DNA of 64,000 nt from Enterococcus pingfangensis. Lineage in GTDB: Bacteria; Bacillota; Bacilli; Lactobacillales; Enterococcaceae. The stretch's first letter is position 1; the number at the start of each line of letters is the position of its first letter. Shown here in pieces: positions 17,946 to 27,635 of the stretch. Location: assembly GCF_005405205.1 (NCBI RefSeq), contig NZ_BJDP01000008.1, positions 54,550-118,549 of the forward strand, written 5' to 3'. Position numbers and translations under genes: made by a program. The notes beneath the pieces are model-generated. The model did no database searches and was not told where the DNA came from. It saw only the letters and a list, made by a program, of their open reading frames with translations.

Positions 17946-18542
17946 ATGCAATATCCAGAACCAATTGCGAAGCTGATTGAAAGTTATATGAAGTTGCCGG
18001 GAATCGGACAAAAGACCGCGACCCGTTTAGCCTTTTTCACGATCGACATGAAAGACGAATCCGTCAATGAGTTTGCGCGCTCTTTGATCAGTGTCAAACG
18101 CGATCTGCGTTTTTGTAGTGTCTGCGGAAATATCACAGAAGAAGATCCGTGTGAGATCTGTTCGGATACAACGCGCGACCGCAGTACGATCTTGGTTGTA
18201 GAAGAACCAAAAGATGTGATGTCGCTGGAAAAAGTTCGTGAGTATCACGGACTTTATCATGTGCTCCATGGTGTATTATCGCCGATGGAAGGAACTGGGC
18301 CGGAAGATATCAATATCGCGCCTTTAATCAAGCGGCTGCATGATGATGAGATCAAAGAAGTCATTATTGCAACCAATGCCACGACTGAAGGCGAAGCGAC
18401 AGCAATGTATCTGTCGCGTCTGATTAAACCAGCGGGGATCAAAGTCACTCGATTAGCACACGGACTATCCGTCGGCAGCGATATTGAGTACGCTGATGAG
18501 ATCACTTTGTTAAAAGCAGTGGAAGGACGCCGTGAATTATAA
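17946..18542 (+). CDS. recR: Recombination mediator RecR
   Basis: A 198-residue protein of the RecFOR pathway that helps load RecA at gaps. Visible features are an N-terminal helix-hairpin-helix ([15 protein letters not shown], about 17-31), a four-Cys zinc finger (CSVCG...CEIC, about 54-71), and a Toprim domain (about 78-175) opening with [10 protein letters not shown]. The length is standard. The start is the ATG at 17946, giving the canonical MQYPEP N-terminus; the ATG at 17937 directly abuts GAGAGG and is too close. Confidence 0.96.
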   Translation: MQYPEPIAKLIESYMKLPGIGQKTATRLAFFTIDMKDESVNEFARSLISVKRDLRFCSVCGNITEEDPCEICSDTTRDRSTILVVEEPKDVMSLEKVREYHGLYHVLHGVLSPMEGTGPEDINIAPLIKRLHDDEIKEVIIATNATTEGEATAMYLSRLIKPAGIKVTRLAHGLSVGSDIEYADEITLLKAVEGRREL

Positions 18543-18604
18543 AGATTTCGCGGTGTCTTTTTAAAAGATAGAATAAGAACATAATGATTTTGGAGGACAA
18601 GAAC

Positions 18605-19592
<988 letters not shown>

Positions 19593-19593
19593 G

Positions 19594-20532
19594 ATGGACG
19601 AAGCACAAAGACTCCAGACAATTCAGCCAATTGTTTTTCGCCAATTACAAAACAGTTTTGAGCATGGGCGTATGGCCCATGCTTATCTTTTTGAAGGGGA
19701 TCAAGGGACCGGCAAGGCTGAGTTGGCTTTATGGTTTGTGAAGCACCTGTTCTGTTTAGCATTGCATGAGGGGATGCCTTGCGAAAAATGCAATAACTGT
19801 CTGCGAATCGCCAGTCAAGATCATCCCGATGTCGTGGAGATCCAACCCGACGGCCAATCGATCAAAGTTGACCAGATTCGTGCGCTGCAAAGCGAATTGA
19901 CTAAAAGCGGCTTTGAATCTGCAAAAAAAGTCGTGATCATCCACCAAGCCGAAAAAATGAATACAAATTCAGCGAACAGCTTGTTAAAATTTTTAGAGGA
20001 ACCACCCGCTAACTTTATGATTATTTTAGAGACGCAATCATTGGGGAAAATTTTGCCGACGATTCGATCACGCTGCCAGATCATTCACTTCCAAGCATTG
20101 TCCACAAAACGTCTGCAATCTCGTTTAGAAGCAGAACAAATCCCGACAAAAACGGCAGAACTCTTGGCGAATTTAACAAATAGTTATGGAAAAGCTGTTG
20201 AAATCTCAAAAGATGAATGGTTTAATGAAGCTAGAGATGCTGTTATTCAATGGTTTAATTATCTCGAAAAAAATGATCCGCAAGCGTTTATCTATGTTCA
20301 AAAAAAATTGGTGAAGACGTTTAAAGATAAAACTCAACAACAATTCGCTTTTGAAATCTTGGCGTATTTTGTTAAGGAAAAACGCAACCAAGTGATAAGA
20401 CAGAAACAGTCGGGCGTGGAAAAGTATAATCGCCAGCTGGCAGAAGTCTTGTCAGCCAATCAGAAACTAGAAGCGAACGTATCATTTCAAAATATCGCAG
20501 AACAAATAACGTTGCATATTATTTTTCCGTAA
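19594..20532 (+). CDS. holB: DNA polymerase III subunit delta prime
   Basis: A 312-residue AAA+-type clamp-loader subunit. It has a P-loop-like GDQGTGKAEL segment (about 36-45), a four-Cys zinc knuckle (CLAL...CEKCNNC) and the LLKFLEEPP helix. The ISRCQ-like element is RSRCQIIHF. The C-terminal collar domain is helical. The ATG at 19594 begins one base after the darA stop and has no clear ribosome binding site, so translation is probably coupled to darA. Longer in-frame starts inside darA would add non-homologous residues. Confidence 0.94.
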   Translation: MDEAQRLQTIQPIVFRQLQNSFEHGRMAHAYLFEGDQGTGKAELALWFVKHLFCLALHEGMPCEKCNNCLRIASQDHPDVVEIQPDGQSIKVDQIRALQSELTKSGFESAKKVVIIHQAEKMNTNSANSLLKFLEEPPANFMIILETQSLGKILPTIRSRCQIIHFQALSTKRLQSRLEAEQIPTKTAELLANLTNSYGKAVEISKDEWFNEARDAVIQWFNYLEKNDPQAFIYVQKKLVKTFKDKTQQQFAFEILAYFVKEKRNQVIRQKQSGVEKYNRQLAEVLSANQKLEANVSFQNIAEQITLHIIFP

Positions 20533-20558
20533 CGTTATTTAAGAGAGTAGGGAAAACC

Positions 20559-21371
20559 ATGGTTGAAGTTGTGGGTGTTCGTTTTCGTGACGCAGGCCGT
20601 ATTTATTATTATGCGCCAGGAAAAAGCGAATATTTTTATAATGATAAAGTCTTGGTCGAGTCACAGCAGGCGCACCAGATTGCGACAGTGGCAATTCCAA
20701 AAATAGAGATCGCCAAAAAAGATCTATCTGATGATTTAAAAATGATTTTACATAAAGCCTCAGATAAAGAATTAAATAAAATGGCACAAAACGAAGCAGA
20801 TGCCAGCGAAGCGTTTAAGATCGCCAAGGAAAAGATCCGAGCGCATGAATTGGAAATGAAGCTGATCCAAGTAGAATACACATACGATCGCAGTAAAATG
20901 ATTTTTTGTTTTACGGCGGATGGACGAATCGATTTTCGTGAATTAGTCAAAGATTTGGCGGGGATTTTTCGGACACGAATCGAGTTGCGCCAAATCGGCG
21001 TGCGGGATGAAGCCAAGATCCTCGGCGGCATCGGACCGTGCGGACGACCATTATGCTGTTCGACTTTCTTAGGAGATTTTATTCCTGTTTCTATCAAGAT
21101 GGCTAAGGAGCAAGGTCTATCGTTGAATCCAACAAAGATTTCCGGTCTTTGCGGACGCTTGATGTGCTGTTTGAAATATGAAAATAGTGAATACGAAGCT
21201 GCCAAGAAGGCGATGCCTGATTACGGCAAAGAGATCAATACACCAGAAGGACGGGGGAAAGTCATCGGCTTGAACCTGCTCAGCAAAGTCGTGAAAGTCC
21301 GATTGTTCGGCTGCGATGCAACGGTTGATTTTGATTATCAAGAATTGGTTGAAGCAGGTGATCTAGCATGA
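20559..21371 (+). CDS. ricT: PSP1-domain protein RicT (YaaT)
   Basis: A 270-residue protein with a PSP1 domain (about 60-150) and the Cys-rich signatures CGRPLCCSTFLGDF and LCGRLMCCLKYE (about 160-205). In B. subtilis RicT acts with RicA and RicF as an iron-sulfur-containing complex that modulates RNase Y. It sits directly before yabA with an ATGA overlap. The C-terminal segment ends in a KVVKVRLFG beta strand. Confidence 0.93.
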   Translation: MVEVVGVRFRDAGRIYYYAPGKSEYFYNDKVLVESQQAHQIATVAIPKIEIAKKDLSDDLKMILHKASDKELNKMAQNEADASEAFKIAKEKIRAHELEMKLIQVEYTYDRSKMIFCFTADGRIDFRELVKDLAGIFRTRIELRQIGVRDEAKILGGIGPCGRPLCCSTFLGDFIPVSIKMAKEQGLSLNPTKISGLCGRLMCCLKYENSEYEAAKKAMPDYGKEINTPEGRGKVIGLNLLSKVVKVRLFGCDATVDFDYQELVEAGDLA

Positions 21372-21718
21372 TGGATCGACGTTCTTTGTATGACGGCTTG
21401 AATCAGTTAGAACAAGACATGCATAAAAATCTTGAGGATCTCGTTTCGATGAAAGAAACATTGCTGGAACTTGTGGAAAAAAATACGACATTAGAGATGG
21501 AAAATGAACGGTTGCGGGAACGGATTCGTGCAATCGATGAGAAGAAATCACCTGTCTTAGACGAGCGGCAAGAACTGTCGGAATCACGTTTGAATCTTGA
21601 AAAAATATACGAAGACGGGTTTCATGTCTGCAATCTGCTCTATGGTTCAAGACGTGAACAAGATGAACCGTGTGCGTTTTGTTTAGATGTCATTTATCGT
21701 GAAAGCAAACAAAAGTAG
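21368..21718 (+). CDS. yabA: Replication initiation control protein YabA
   Basis: A 116-residue protein. The N-terminal half is a coiled coil with heptad leucines (LEDLVSMKETLLELVEKNTTLEMENERL). The C-terminal half carries the zinc-binding signature HVCNLLYG with CAFC. YabA tetramers bind DnaA and DnaN and restrain initiation. It overlaps ricT by the 4-base ATGA and ends before a terminator, closing the block that starts at tmk. Confidence 0.94.
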   Translation: MMDRRSLYDGLNQLEQDMHKNLEDLVSMKETLLELVEKNTTLEMENERLRERIRAIDEKKSPVLDERQELSESRLNLEKIYEDGFHVCNLLYGSRREQDEPCAFCLDVIYRESKQK

Positions 21719-21746
21719 CTCCTGACAAAAAGCTGTTTATTTTAAA

Positions 21747-21782
21747 ATGGGTATGACGTCGCGGATGTCACACCCTTTTTTT
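21747..21782 (+). terminator. Terminator after yabA
   Basis: GGGTaTGAC pairs with GTCAcACCC, followed by an eight-T run, ending the tmk-yabA transcript. Confidence 0.85.
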
Positions 21783-21817
21783 GTAAAGAAAGAACGTCAA
21801 GGGAGCATTCGTTTTGG

Positions 21818-21841
21818 ACAGCTGATAGCGCCTGTCAGCTG
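21818..21841. other. GC-rich hairpin in the rsmI leader
   Basis: CAGCTGATAG (21819-21828) and CTGTCAGCTG (21832-21841) pair over a 3-base loop, with a single G-U. It lies 30 bases before the rsmI start and has no T run. Confidence 0.5.
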
Positions 21842-21871
21842 CGGACAATAAAGGAAAGAGGGAAAGCGACT

Positions 21872-22726
21872 GTGAGGATCCAAAAAAGTTTTGCGCAAGC
21901 AGCGGGGACGCTGTATTTAGTGCCAACACCGATCGGCAATCTGGAAGATATGACGTTTCGGGCAGTCAAGACATTGCAGACAGTTGAATTGATCGCCAGT
22001 GAAGATACGCGTAATACGCAGAAATTGTTGAATCATTTTGAAGTGAAGACACCGCAAAAAAGTCTGCATGAACACAATTACAATGAGCGGATCCCAGAAT
22101 TGCTGACTTTTTTAAAAAACGGCAATTCGATCGCGCAAGTTAGTGATGCCGGAATGCCGTCGATCAGCGATCCTGGGCACGAATTAGTCGTGGCTTGCAT
22201 CGAGGAAAACATTCCAGTCGTTGCCTTGCCAGGCGCGACAGCGGGGATGACGGCACTGATCGCATCAGGCTTAGCGCCGCAGCCATTTTATTTCTACGGC
22301 TTTTTGCAACGGAAAAAAAGTACTCAGAAAAAAGAATTAACAGAGCTGAAAAATCAGACAGCAACGTTGATTTTTTATGAATCGCCTCATCGAGTAAAAG
22401 AGACTGTAAAAAATATCTTAGAAGTTTTTGGCAATCGCGAAGTGGTGGTCTGCCGCGAATTAACGAAATTGTATGAAGAATACTTGCGAGGAACTGCCGA
22501 AGAATTGCTCGATTATCTATCAGAACATTCATTAAAAGGCGAATGTTGCCTGCTCGTTTCTGGTGCTGTCGAGATAGAAGTGGACGAAGTTTTTACAGGT
22601 TCACTGAAAGAGCAAGTAGAGCTGTTGATCGAAGAAGGACAAGCGCCAAAAGAAGCAATCAAAACTGTCGCAAAACGACACGATTTAAAGAAACAAGATG
22701 TTTACAAAGAATATCATGAACTGTAA
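21872..22726 (+). CDS. rsmI: 16S rRNA (cytidine 1402-2'-O)-methyltransferase
   Basis: A 284-residue SAM-dependent enzyme of the tetrapyrrole-methylase-like fold. It shows PTPIGNLEDMTFRA (about 16-29), ASEDTRNTQKLL, the SDAGMPSISDPG loop and FYESPHRV. It modifies C1402 in the decoding centre of 16S rRNA. The start is GTG at 21872, with AAAGAGGGAAAG upstream. Its position after yabA is conserved, though here a terminator and a stable hairpin separate them, so it may have its own promoter. Confidence 0.94.
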   Translation: MRIQKSFAQAAGTLYLVPTPIGNLEDMTFRAVKTLQTVELIASEDTRNTQKLLNHFEVKTPQKSLHEHNYNERIPELLTFLKNGNSIAQVSDAGMPSISDPGHELVVACIEENIPVVALPGATAGMTALIASGLAPQPFYFYGFLQRKKSTQKKELTELKNQTATLIFYESPHRVKETVKNILEVFGNREVVVCRELTKLYEEYLRGTAEELLDYLSEHSLKGECCLLVSGAVEIEVDEVFTGSLKEQVELLIEEGQAPKEAIKTVAKRHDLKKQDVYKEYHEL

Positions 22727-22753
22727 GAGCAGGCTTTTTCCTGCTCTTTTTTT
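22725..22753 (+). terminator. Terminator after rsmI
   Basis: AGAGCAGG pairs with CCTGCTCT and is followed by T7. It begins at the rsmI stop codon. Confidence 0.9.
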
Positions 22754-22784
22754 GTGGATTTTTTTAGCCTAGACCAAAGTAAAC

Positions 22785-22815
22785 AAAAAAACCACCATAG
22801 CCGTCACTATGGTGG
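22785..22815 (-). terminator. Orphan minus-strand terminator-like hairpin
   Basis: CCACCATAG (22792-22800) and CTATGGTGG (22807-22815) form a perfect 9-bp stem. The plus-strand A run at 22785-22791 becomes a T run after the stem on the minus strand. No minus-strand gene is known to end here, so it suggests a short unannotated transcript from the gap to its right. Between 22816 and 23081 I see only the small ORF at 22853 and a promoter-like region before the next gene. Confidence 0.7.
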
Positions 22816-22852
22816 AAATGAAGGTTGTTATTTACTCTTGGTAGGAGTAAGT

Positions 22853-22948
22853 ATGAAAAAACCAATTCGGGATAATTGGTATATTTTTATAATAAAGCAA
22901 ATAGTCAGCGAATTCATGAATGGCTGTTTGTTAATCGCTAAGAAATGA
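22853..22948 (+). CDS. Possible 31-residue peptide
   Basis: ATG at 22853 is preceded by TAGGAG at seven bases and opens 31 codons, giving a peptide with basic ends and a hydrophobic middle (NWYIFIIKQIVSEFM). The start of the ORF contains an inverted repeat, ACCAATT...AATTGGT. No known family is recognised. Together with the opposing terminator at 22785-22815 it could be a small peptide/antisense RNA pair, but this is weakly supported. Confidence 0.3.
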   Translation: MKKPIRDNWYIFIIKQIVSEFMNGCLLIAKK

Positions 22949-23081
22949 ATTAGAAAAAACTTATGCAATTTTCGGTGGAATTTTTCGTTATATTTCATAA
23001 TGTAAGGGTTGCATTTTGTTTCGGGGAATTTACGAGCTATGTTACACTTAAATTGGAAGATCTAAATAGGAGGGTACATTT

Positions 23082-24185
23082 ATGGCAAATATCAGTAAAA
23101 AGTTACTAACTGAATTGACTTCAGAAGAAGCAAACGGTCCATTTATCACATTTATGTTGAATACACATCATGGGCATCAAGCTGTTGAAAAAGACCAAAT
23201 CATGTTTAAAAACTTTGCTAAAGAAGCGAAACAACGCTTTGACAAAAAGTACACTGATCACAGCTTTGAACCATTCCAAGTAAAAATCGATCAATTATTA
23301 GCAGATGGTGATTTTTGGCGCAACGGAACAAAAAGTGTTGCGGTGATCTTGACCGCAGATGAAATATACGTTCATCGTTTAACTATCCCAGTCGATGACC
23401 AATATTATGTCAGCGACTTGCCGTATCTATTGGCAATCATCAAGAATATGCAGTTTAACTATTCGTATTACTTGATGGGGTTGAATCGCGATTCGATGAA
23501 ACTTTACGCTGTTCGCAACAAAGAAGTTACTGCGATCGAACTTCCAGCAGATGCACCTAAAGACATCGTGACAGCTCTTGGTGACGAATTGACCGGTGGG
23601 AATCTGAATGTTTCGGCCCGCGGCGGCGAAGTCGGCAGTTTTCACGGAGTAAATACAAAAGATGAAGAAGTTGAAATCGACTGGGTGAATTATTATCAAG
23701 CCGTCGACAATTTCTTAAAAGAATTAGATAATCCGGATCAATTACCAGTATATCTTTTTGCTTTGCCGGAAAATCAAACGCAATTCAAAAAGATCGCAAA
23801 GAATCCCTATTATTCAGATAAAGCAGCACTCAGCGGCTCACCAGCCCAAGCAAATCTCAATGAGATCAAACAAGAGATCCAAAAGATTTCTGACCAATTA
23901 GCAGCGTCAGAAACACAGTCGTATCAAAAATTAGCCGATCGAAAATTTGTTGATCAACTGGTGGATATCGTACCTGCCGCAAAAGAAGGCAAGGTTTCCC
24001 ATCTGTTTATCGCAACGTCAAATCTGGTCAACGGATTCGGAGAAGATCCAGTCGTAGAGTATGATCGGCGCCAAGTTTTGAACGAGATCGCCGACAATGT
24101 GATTAAAAATGGCGGGCAAGTCTTTGTGTTGGATCAAAAAGATGCGCCGGATGAGAAGAGTTTATTAGCGATCTTGCGGTACTGA
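23082..24185 (+). CDS. Bacterial archaeo-eukaryotic release factor-like protein (baeRF family)
   Basis: A 367-residue cytosolic protein. The N-terminal part (about 1-130) matches the baeRF pattern seen near stress genes: KKLLTELTSEEANGPFITFMLNT, then LADGDFWRNGTKSVAVILT. The middle (about 130-250) has YYLMGLNRDSMKLYAVRNKEV, the strand-rich eRF1-like domain 2 core. The C-terminal part (about 280-367) contains KEGKVSHLFIATSN and ends in an ADNVIKNGGQVFVLDQKDAP element, typical of the eRF1 domain 3 fold. These proteins are proposed to act on ribosomes, but no substrate is proven. A possible TTGTTT/TATGTT promoter lies about 45 bases upstream. The RBS is TAGGAGG. It is monocistronic. Confidence 0.75.
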   Translation: MANISKKLLTELTSEEANGPFITFMLNTHHGHQAVEKDQIMFKNFAKEAKQRFDKKYTDHSFEPFQVKIDQLLADGDFWRNGTKSVAVILTADEIYVHRLTIPVDDQYYVSDLPYLLAIIKNMQFNYSYYLMGLNRDSMKLYAVRNKEVTAIELPADAPKDIVTALGDELTGGNLNVSARGGEVGSFHGVNTKDEEVEIDWVNYYQAVDNFLKELDNPDQLPVYLFALPENQTQFKKIAKNPYYSDKAALSGSPAQANLNEIKQEIQKISDQLAASETQSYQKLADRKFVDQLVDIVPAAKEGKVSHLFIATSNLVNGFGEDPVVEYDRRQVLNEIADNVIKNGGQVFVLDQKDAPDEKSLLAILRY

Positions 24186-24216
24186 TAGTTAACTCGTTCA
24201 GATTGATCAATAAAAA

Positions 24217-24251
24217 ATATTAAGCGATGAGCTAGTGTTATCGCTTAATAT
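24217..24251. promoter_or_regulatory. 12-bp perfect inverted repeat upstream of the cold shock gene
   Basis: ATATTAAGCGAT (24217-24228) and ATCGCTTAATAT (24240-24251) are exact complements over an 11-base loop. The preceding A run would make it a minus-strand terminator; on the plus strand no T run follows. It directly abuts an extended -10 element at 24253-24261, so it may instead be an operator. Confidence 0.6.
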
Positions 24252-24252
24252 G

Positions 24253-24261
24253 TGTTATACT
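24253..24261 (+). promoter_or_regulatory. Extended -10 promoter of the cold shock gene
   Basis: TGtTATACT is a full extended -10 element. The -35 region falls in the loop and right arm of the inverted repeat and is poor. Initiation here would give a 5' leader of about 105 bases, as usual for cold shock mRNAs. Confidence 0.55.
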
Positions 24262-24374
24262 TCTAATTGTAGTTTTTGTACGGTAATATTGGCAAGTTTG
24301 TTTCAGACAACATCTTTCCTATTTCACCATTCAAGTAATTACAAACTAATTTTTATCCTAGGAGGATGTTTAAC

Positions 24375-24575
24375 ATGGAACAAGGTACAGTAAAATGGTT
24401 CAACTCAGAAAAAGGCTACGGATTTATCACTGCTGAAAACGGAAATGACGTATTCGTACATTTCTCAGCTATCCAAGGCGACGGCTTCAAAACTTTAGAA
24501 GAAGGTCAAGCAGTGACTTTCGACGTAGAAGACGGCCAACGTGGACCTCAAGCTACAAACGTTAACAAAGCTTAA
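24375..24575 (+). CDS. CspA-family cold shock protein
   Basis: A 66-residue single cold shock domain with RNP1 KGYGFI and RNP2 VFVHFS and the canonical start EQGTVKWFN. It binds single-stranded nucleic acid and works as an RNA chaperone. The start is the ATG at 24375, nine bases after GGAGG; an in-frame ATG at 24366 is too close to that site. A long 5' leader and a strong terminator frame the gene, so it is monocistronic. The species usually has several paralogues, so no specific letter is assigned. Confidence 0.95.
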   Translation: MEQGTVKWFNSEKGYGFITAENGNDVFVHFSAIQGDGFKTLEEGQAVTFDVEDGQRGPQATNVNKA

Positions 24576-24588
24576 TTAGTAGACTTAT

Positions 24589-24619
24589 AAGCCAGATGCG
24601 CAAGCATCTGGCTTTTTTT
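24589..24619 (+). terminator. Terminator after the cold shock gene
   Basis: AGCCAGATGC pairs with GCATCTGGCT over GCAA, followed by T7; a textbook intrinsic terminator with a tetraloop. Confidence 0.94.
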
Positions 24620-24656
24620 GTTTTATAATTGGAATCGCTTTAACTAAAGAACTTTC

Positions 24657-24686
24657 TTGTAGAAAGTGGTACTATTCAGATATAAT
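24657..24686 (+). promoter_or_regulatory. Putative dinG promoter
   Basis: TTGTAG (24657-24662), an 18-base spacer and a perfect TATAAT (24681-24686). The leader to dinG is about 165 bases. No LexA box is visible here. Confidence 0.55.
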
Positions 24687-24859
24687 GCGTGAGGAAGCTG
24701 ACAAACGATCGCCCGCTTTTTCAGCGAGTCGATGCAACTATCCTGTTAACAAAAATCTTGAATCTAACTACCAGTGGTCATTTGATTACTTGGCAAAGCT
24801 GACGATTTATAAAACGATTGAAACAGAAAATTTACTAGTTTGAGGAAGGAGGGGCAAAT

Positions 24860-27613
24860 GTGAAAAAAAGCTATGCAGTCGTGGATATCGAAACGACTGG
24901 GACAGATCCCAAGACGGATCGGATCATCCAATTCGGCTGTGCACTGATCGAAGATGGAAAAATCGTGACACATTTTTCAACAGATATCAATCCCGATCAA
25001 CATATTCCCGCACAGATCCAAACACTGACCGGGATCACCAATCAGCGGATCAAAAAAGCCCCTTATTTTGAAGATGTGGCTCAAACCATTACTAATTTAT
25101 TAGCAGATACGGTCTTTGTGGCCCATAATATTCATTTTGACTATCCTTTTTTAAGCAATGAATTAGAGCGGTGCGGCATGACGCCGTTAACGATCCCAGG
25201 GATTGATACCGTAGAGTTGGCTCAAGTATTTATGCCGACTTCTTTGAGTTTTCGCCTAAAAGATTTGGCACAAGAACTGCACTTGAAGCATGAAAATCCC
25301 CACCAAGCCGATAGTGATGCGGATGTTACCGCGCAGCTTTTATTGCATTTAGAAGCGAAGATAAAAGAACTGCCGATCATTACGCTAGAAAAGATCATTA
25401 CCGCCGCTGATCAAATGGCTTATCAAACGAAAGCCTATTTAGAAGAGTGTTTGACGAATATGCAAGCAGATCCTAAGCCATTATCAAAAGATTTAGTTAT
25501 TATTCACGGCTTAGCTCTGCGCAAAAAAAGTGTCCCGCTTTTTGCGGAAATTTATTTTGGTAAAAAGGCGTACCCGCGTTCTCGTAAGGATAAGGAAAAA
25601 GTTTATCGCGGTGAATTGGATTTTCGCAAAGAACAAGCGCGGTTGATGAATTTAGTGTACGATTTTTTTAATAAAAAAGAAGACAAAAATGTGTTAGTGG
25701 AAGCTGCCACTGGGATTGGAAAGACACTGGGATATTTGTTGCCGCTGAGTTATTTAGCGACACCGGAAAAACCGCTAGTGATCAGTACCGTGTCATTATT
25801 GCTGCAAGAACAGATCTTGAAACACGATCTGCCGTTGATCAATCGTTTGCTGGATCAGCCGCTGCAGGCGGTAGTAATGAAGAGTAGCCGCCATTATCTC
25901 GATTTGGATCGCTTTTATCAAAGTTTCGAAAAAAAATCAGAACAAAAACAATACACCTTTTACCAGATGGCGCTGTTAGTTTGGCTGACACAGACAGAAA
26001 CGGGCGATTTTGATGAACTGAACATGACGAGCTTGAAGCATCCATTTTGGCAAGAGGTCGCGCATTTAGGCGTGCATACATTAAATCCCAACAGTCCATT
26101 TTATTCGGCCGATTTTATTCGCCATCGTCAAGAAAAGTTGGCGCAAAGTAATTTGATCATCACCAATCATGCGTATTTAGCGCAAGAAGATCAGCGCAAA
26201 GAGCCGCAATTGCCGAAGAGTCCGTATTTGATCATCGACGAAGCGCATCATTTGAATCATGTATTGGAAAAAAATAGTACTCAGCAGTTCAATTTTATCG
26301 TAGTCCAGCGGATGTTCAATCATTTGTGGGACGATCAGCAGTTTTCTGTTTGGCAGCTATTGGTCCAAAAAGATCAGCAGACGCAGCATATGCTAGAGAT
26401 CCTTCAAGATGTCTTGCAGGAATTAAATGAAGATTTGATCGACTTTTATCAGATTTTCAAAGCGGAGTTCCCTGCTCAAGAAGAGCGTTTGATCACAAAA
26501 GAACTGATCGACCAGCTGTCTCCAGCCGGCGAACAACTCTTGAAGCGAGTTGAACTTTTGTATCAGGACGCGTTGACGCTAGGCGATCAGTTGCAAGCCT
26601 ATTTTAAGCTGTATAAAGAAACTTTTACTATCAAAGAGCAAGCCGAGTGGAGCGAGTTGCAAGCATTATTCGACAGTTTGACTCAACAAAAGACAGCCTT
26701 TGAAACTTTCAGCGAAAAATGGGAGGCTCGTTATGTTCATTGGTTCAATGCGAGCCGTAAAACGTTCAAGGTCCAAGATTTGGAAGCATCGATGATCAGC
26801 GAGACAAAATGGTACGAACGCTACCAGCAGATTCTTTATTTAGGCGGTACGTTAAAAATCGGCGGTGATCGGCATTATTTTGCGAAACGCTGGGGGATTC
26901 CTGAGACAGCACTGAAAATCATCAGCAGTCCGTATGATTATGCTCGCCAAGCAAGGGTCTATCTGCCGACTGAAGGCATCAGTATCCAGACATCATCGCC
27001 TGATCAATACGCACAATATGTGGCAAATGTTGTTCATCAAATGGCGAAAAGTCAACAGCGGCCGATTCTAGTGCTGTTCACTTCTCACGATATCTTGAAC
27101 CGCGTGTATCAGCGAGTCCGCGTCCCATTGCTAAATGAAGGCAGAGATCTCTTGGCCCAAGGTATCGGCGGCAGTCGCGAGAAACTGTTGAAACGCTTTT
27201 TGCTCTCAAAAGATGCATTATTATTTGGAGCGGATAGTTTTTGGGAAGGCATCGATTTACCGGGTGACATTCTGCAAATCTTGATTGTGACACGGCTGCC
27301 GTTTGAAAATCCAAAGCGGCTACAAGTCAAAGCCCGCAATGATTTTCTAGCAGCGGCGGGGATCAATCCTTTTTATCAAGAAGCAGTCCCACATGCGTCA
27401 CTGCGGTTGCGTCAAGCGCTAGGTCGTCTGATTCGTTCGGAAGAAGACAAAGGCGTGATGCTGTTATTAGATCAGCGTTTTATCACTGCCAAATACGGTG
27501 AAAAATTGCGCAAAGCATTGCCAAAGGAATTGCCGATCAAACAATTGCCGTTAGCGGAAATTTTGGTGGAGACCGATCAATTTTTAAATTCTGACAAAAA
27601 TGAAGAGAATTAA
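24860..27613 (+). CDS. dinG: DinG-family exonuclease/helicase
   Basis: A 917-residue two-part enzyme. The N-terminal DnaQ-type 3'-5' exonuclease domain (about 1-165) has Asp/Glu in VVDIETTGTDP, HNIHFDYPFL and HQADSDAD. The XPD-like superfamily 2 helicase (about 245-900) has Walker A AATGIGKT, the DEAH box IIDEAHH, and C-terminal motifs ADSFWEGIDLPG and QALGRLIRSEED. The iron-sulfur cysteines of Gram-negative DinG are not apparent, as in the Firmicute branch where exonuclease activity dominates. The start is GTG at 24860 after AGGAAGGAGGGG. It is the first gene of the dinG-ypmB-aspB-asnS synteny group known from B. subtilis. Confidence 0.93.
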   Translation: MKKSYAVVDIETTGTDPKTDRIIQFGCALIEDGKIVTHFSTDINPDQHIPAQIQTLTGITNQRIKKAPYFEDVAQTITNLLADTVFVAHNIHFDYPFLSNELERCGMTPLTIPGIDTVELAQVFMPTSLSFRLKDLAQELHLKHENPHQADSDADVTAQLLLHLEAKIKELPIITLEKIITAADQMAYQTKAYLEECLTNMQADPKPLSKDLVIIHGLALRKKSVPLFAEIYFGKKAYPRSRKDKEKVYRGELDFRKEQARLMNLVYDFFNKKEDKNVLVEAATGIGKTLGYLLPLSYLATPEKPLVISTVSLLLQEQILKHDLPLINRLLDQPLQAVVMKSSRHYLDLDRFYQSFEKKSEQKQYTFYQMALLVWLTQTETGDFDELNMTSLKHPFWQEVAHLGVHTLNPNSPFYSADFIRHRQEKLAQSNLIITNHAYLAQEDQRKEPQLPKSPYLIIDEAHHLNHVLEKNSTQQFNFIVVQRMFNHLWDDQQFSVWQLLVQKDQQTQHMLEILQDVLQELNEDLIDFYQIFKAEFPAQEERLITKELIDQLSPAGEQLLKRVELLYQDALTLGDQLQAYFKLYKETFTIKEQAEWSELQALFDSLTQQKTAFETFSEKWEARYVHWFNASRKTFKVQDLEASMISETKWYERYQQILYLGGTLKIGGDRHYFAKRWGIPETALKIISSPYDYARQARVYLPTEGISIQTSSPDQYAQYVANVVHQMAKSQQRPILVLFTSHDILNRVYQRVRVPLLNEGRDLLAQGIGGSREKLLKRFLLSKDALLFGADSFWEGIDLPGDILQILIVTRLPFENPKRLQVKARNDFLAAAGINPFYQEAVPHASLRLRQALGRLIRSEEDKGVMLLLDQRFITAKYGEKLRKALPKELPIKQLPLAEILVETDQFLNSDKNEEN

Positions 27614-27635
27614 TGAGGGGAAGCCCTTATTTTGG

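Noticed and set aside
24685..24843. 52-codon frame upstream of dinG
   Set aside because: Its ATG overlaps the TATAAT -10 and there is no ribosome binding site, so it would not be translated from that promoter. The product resembles no family I know.
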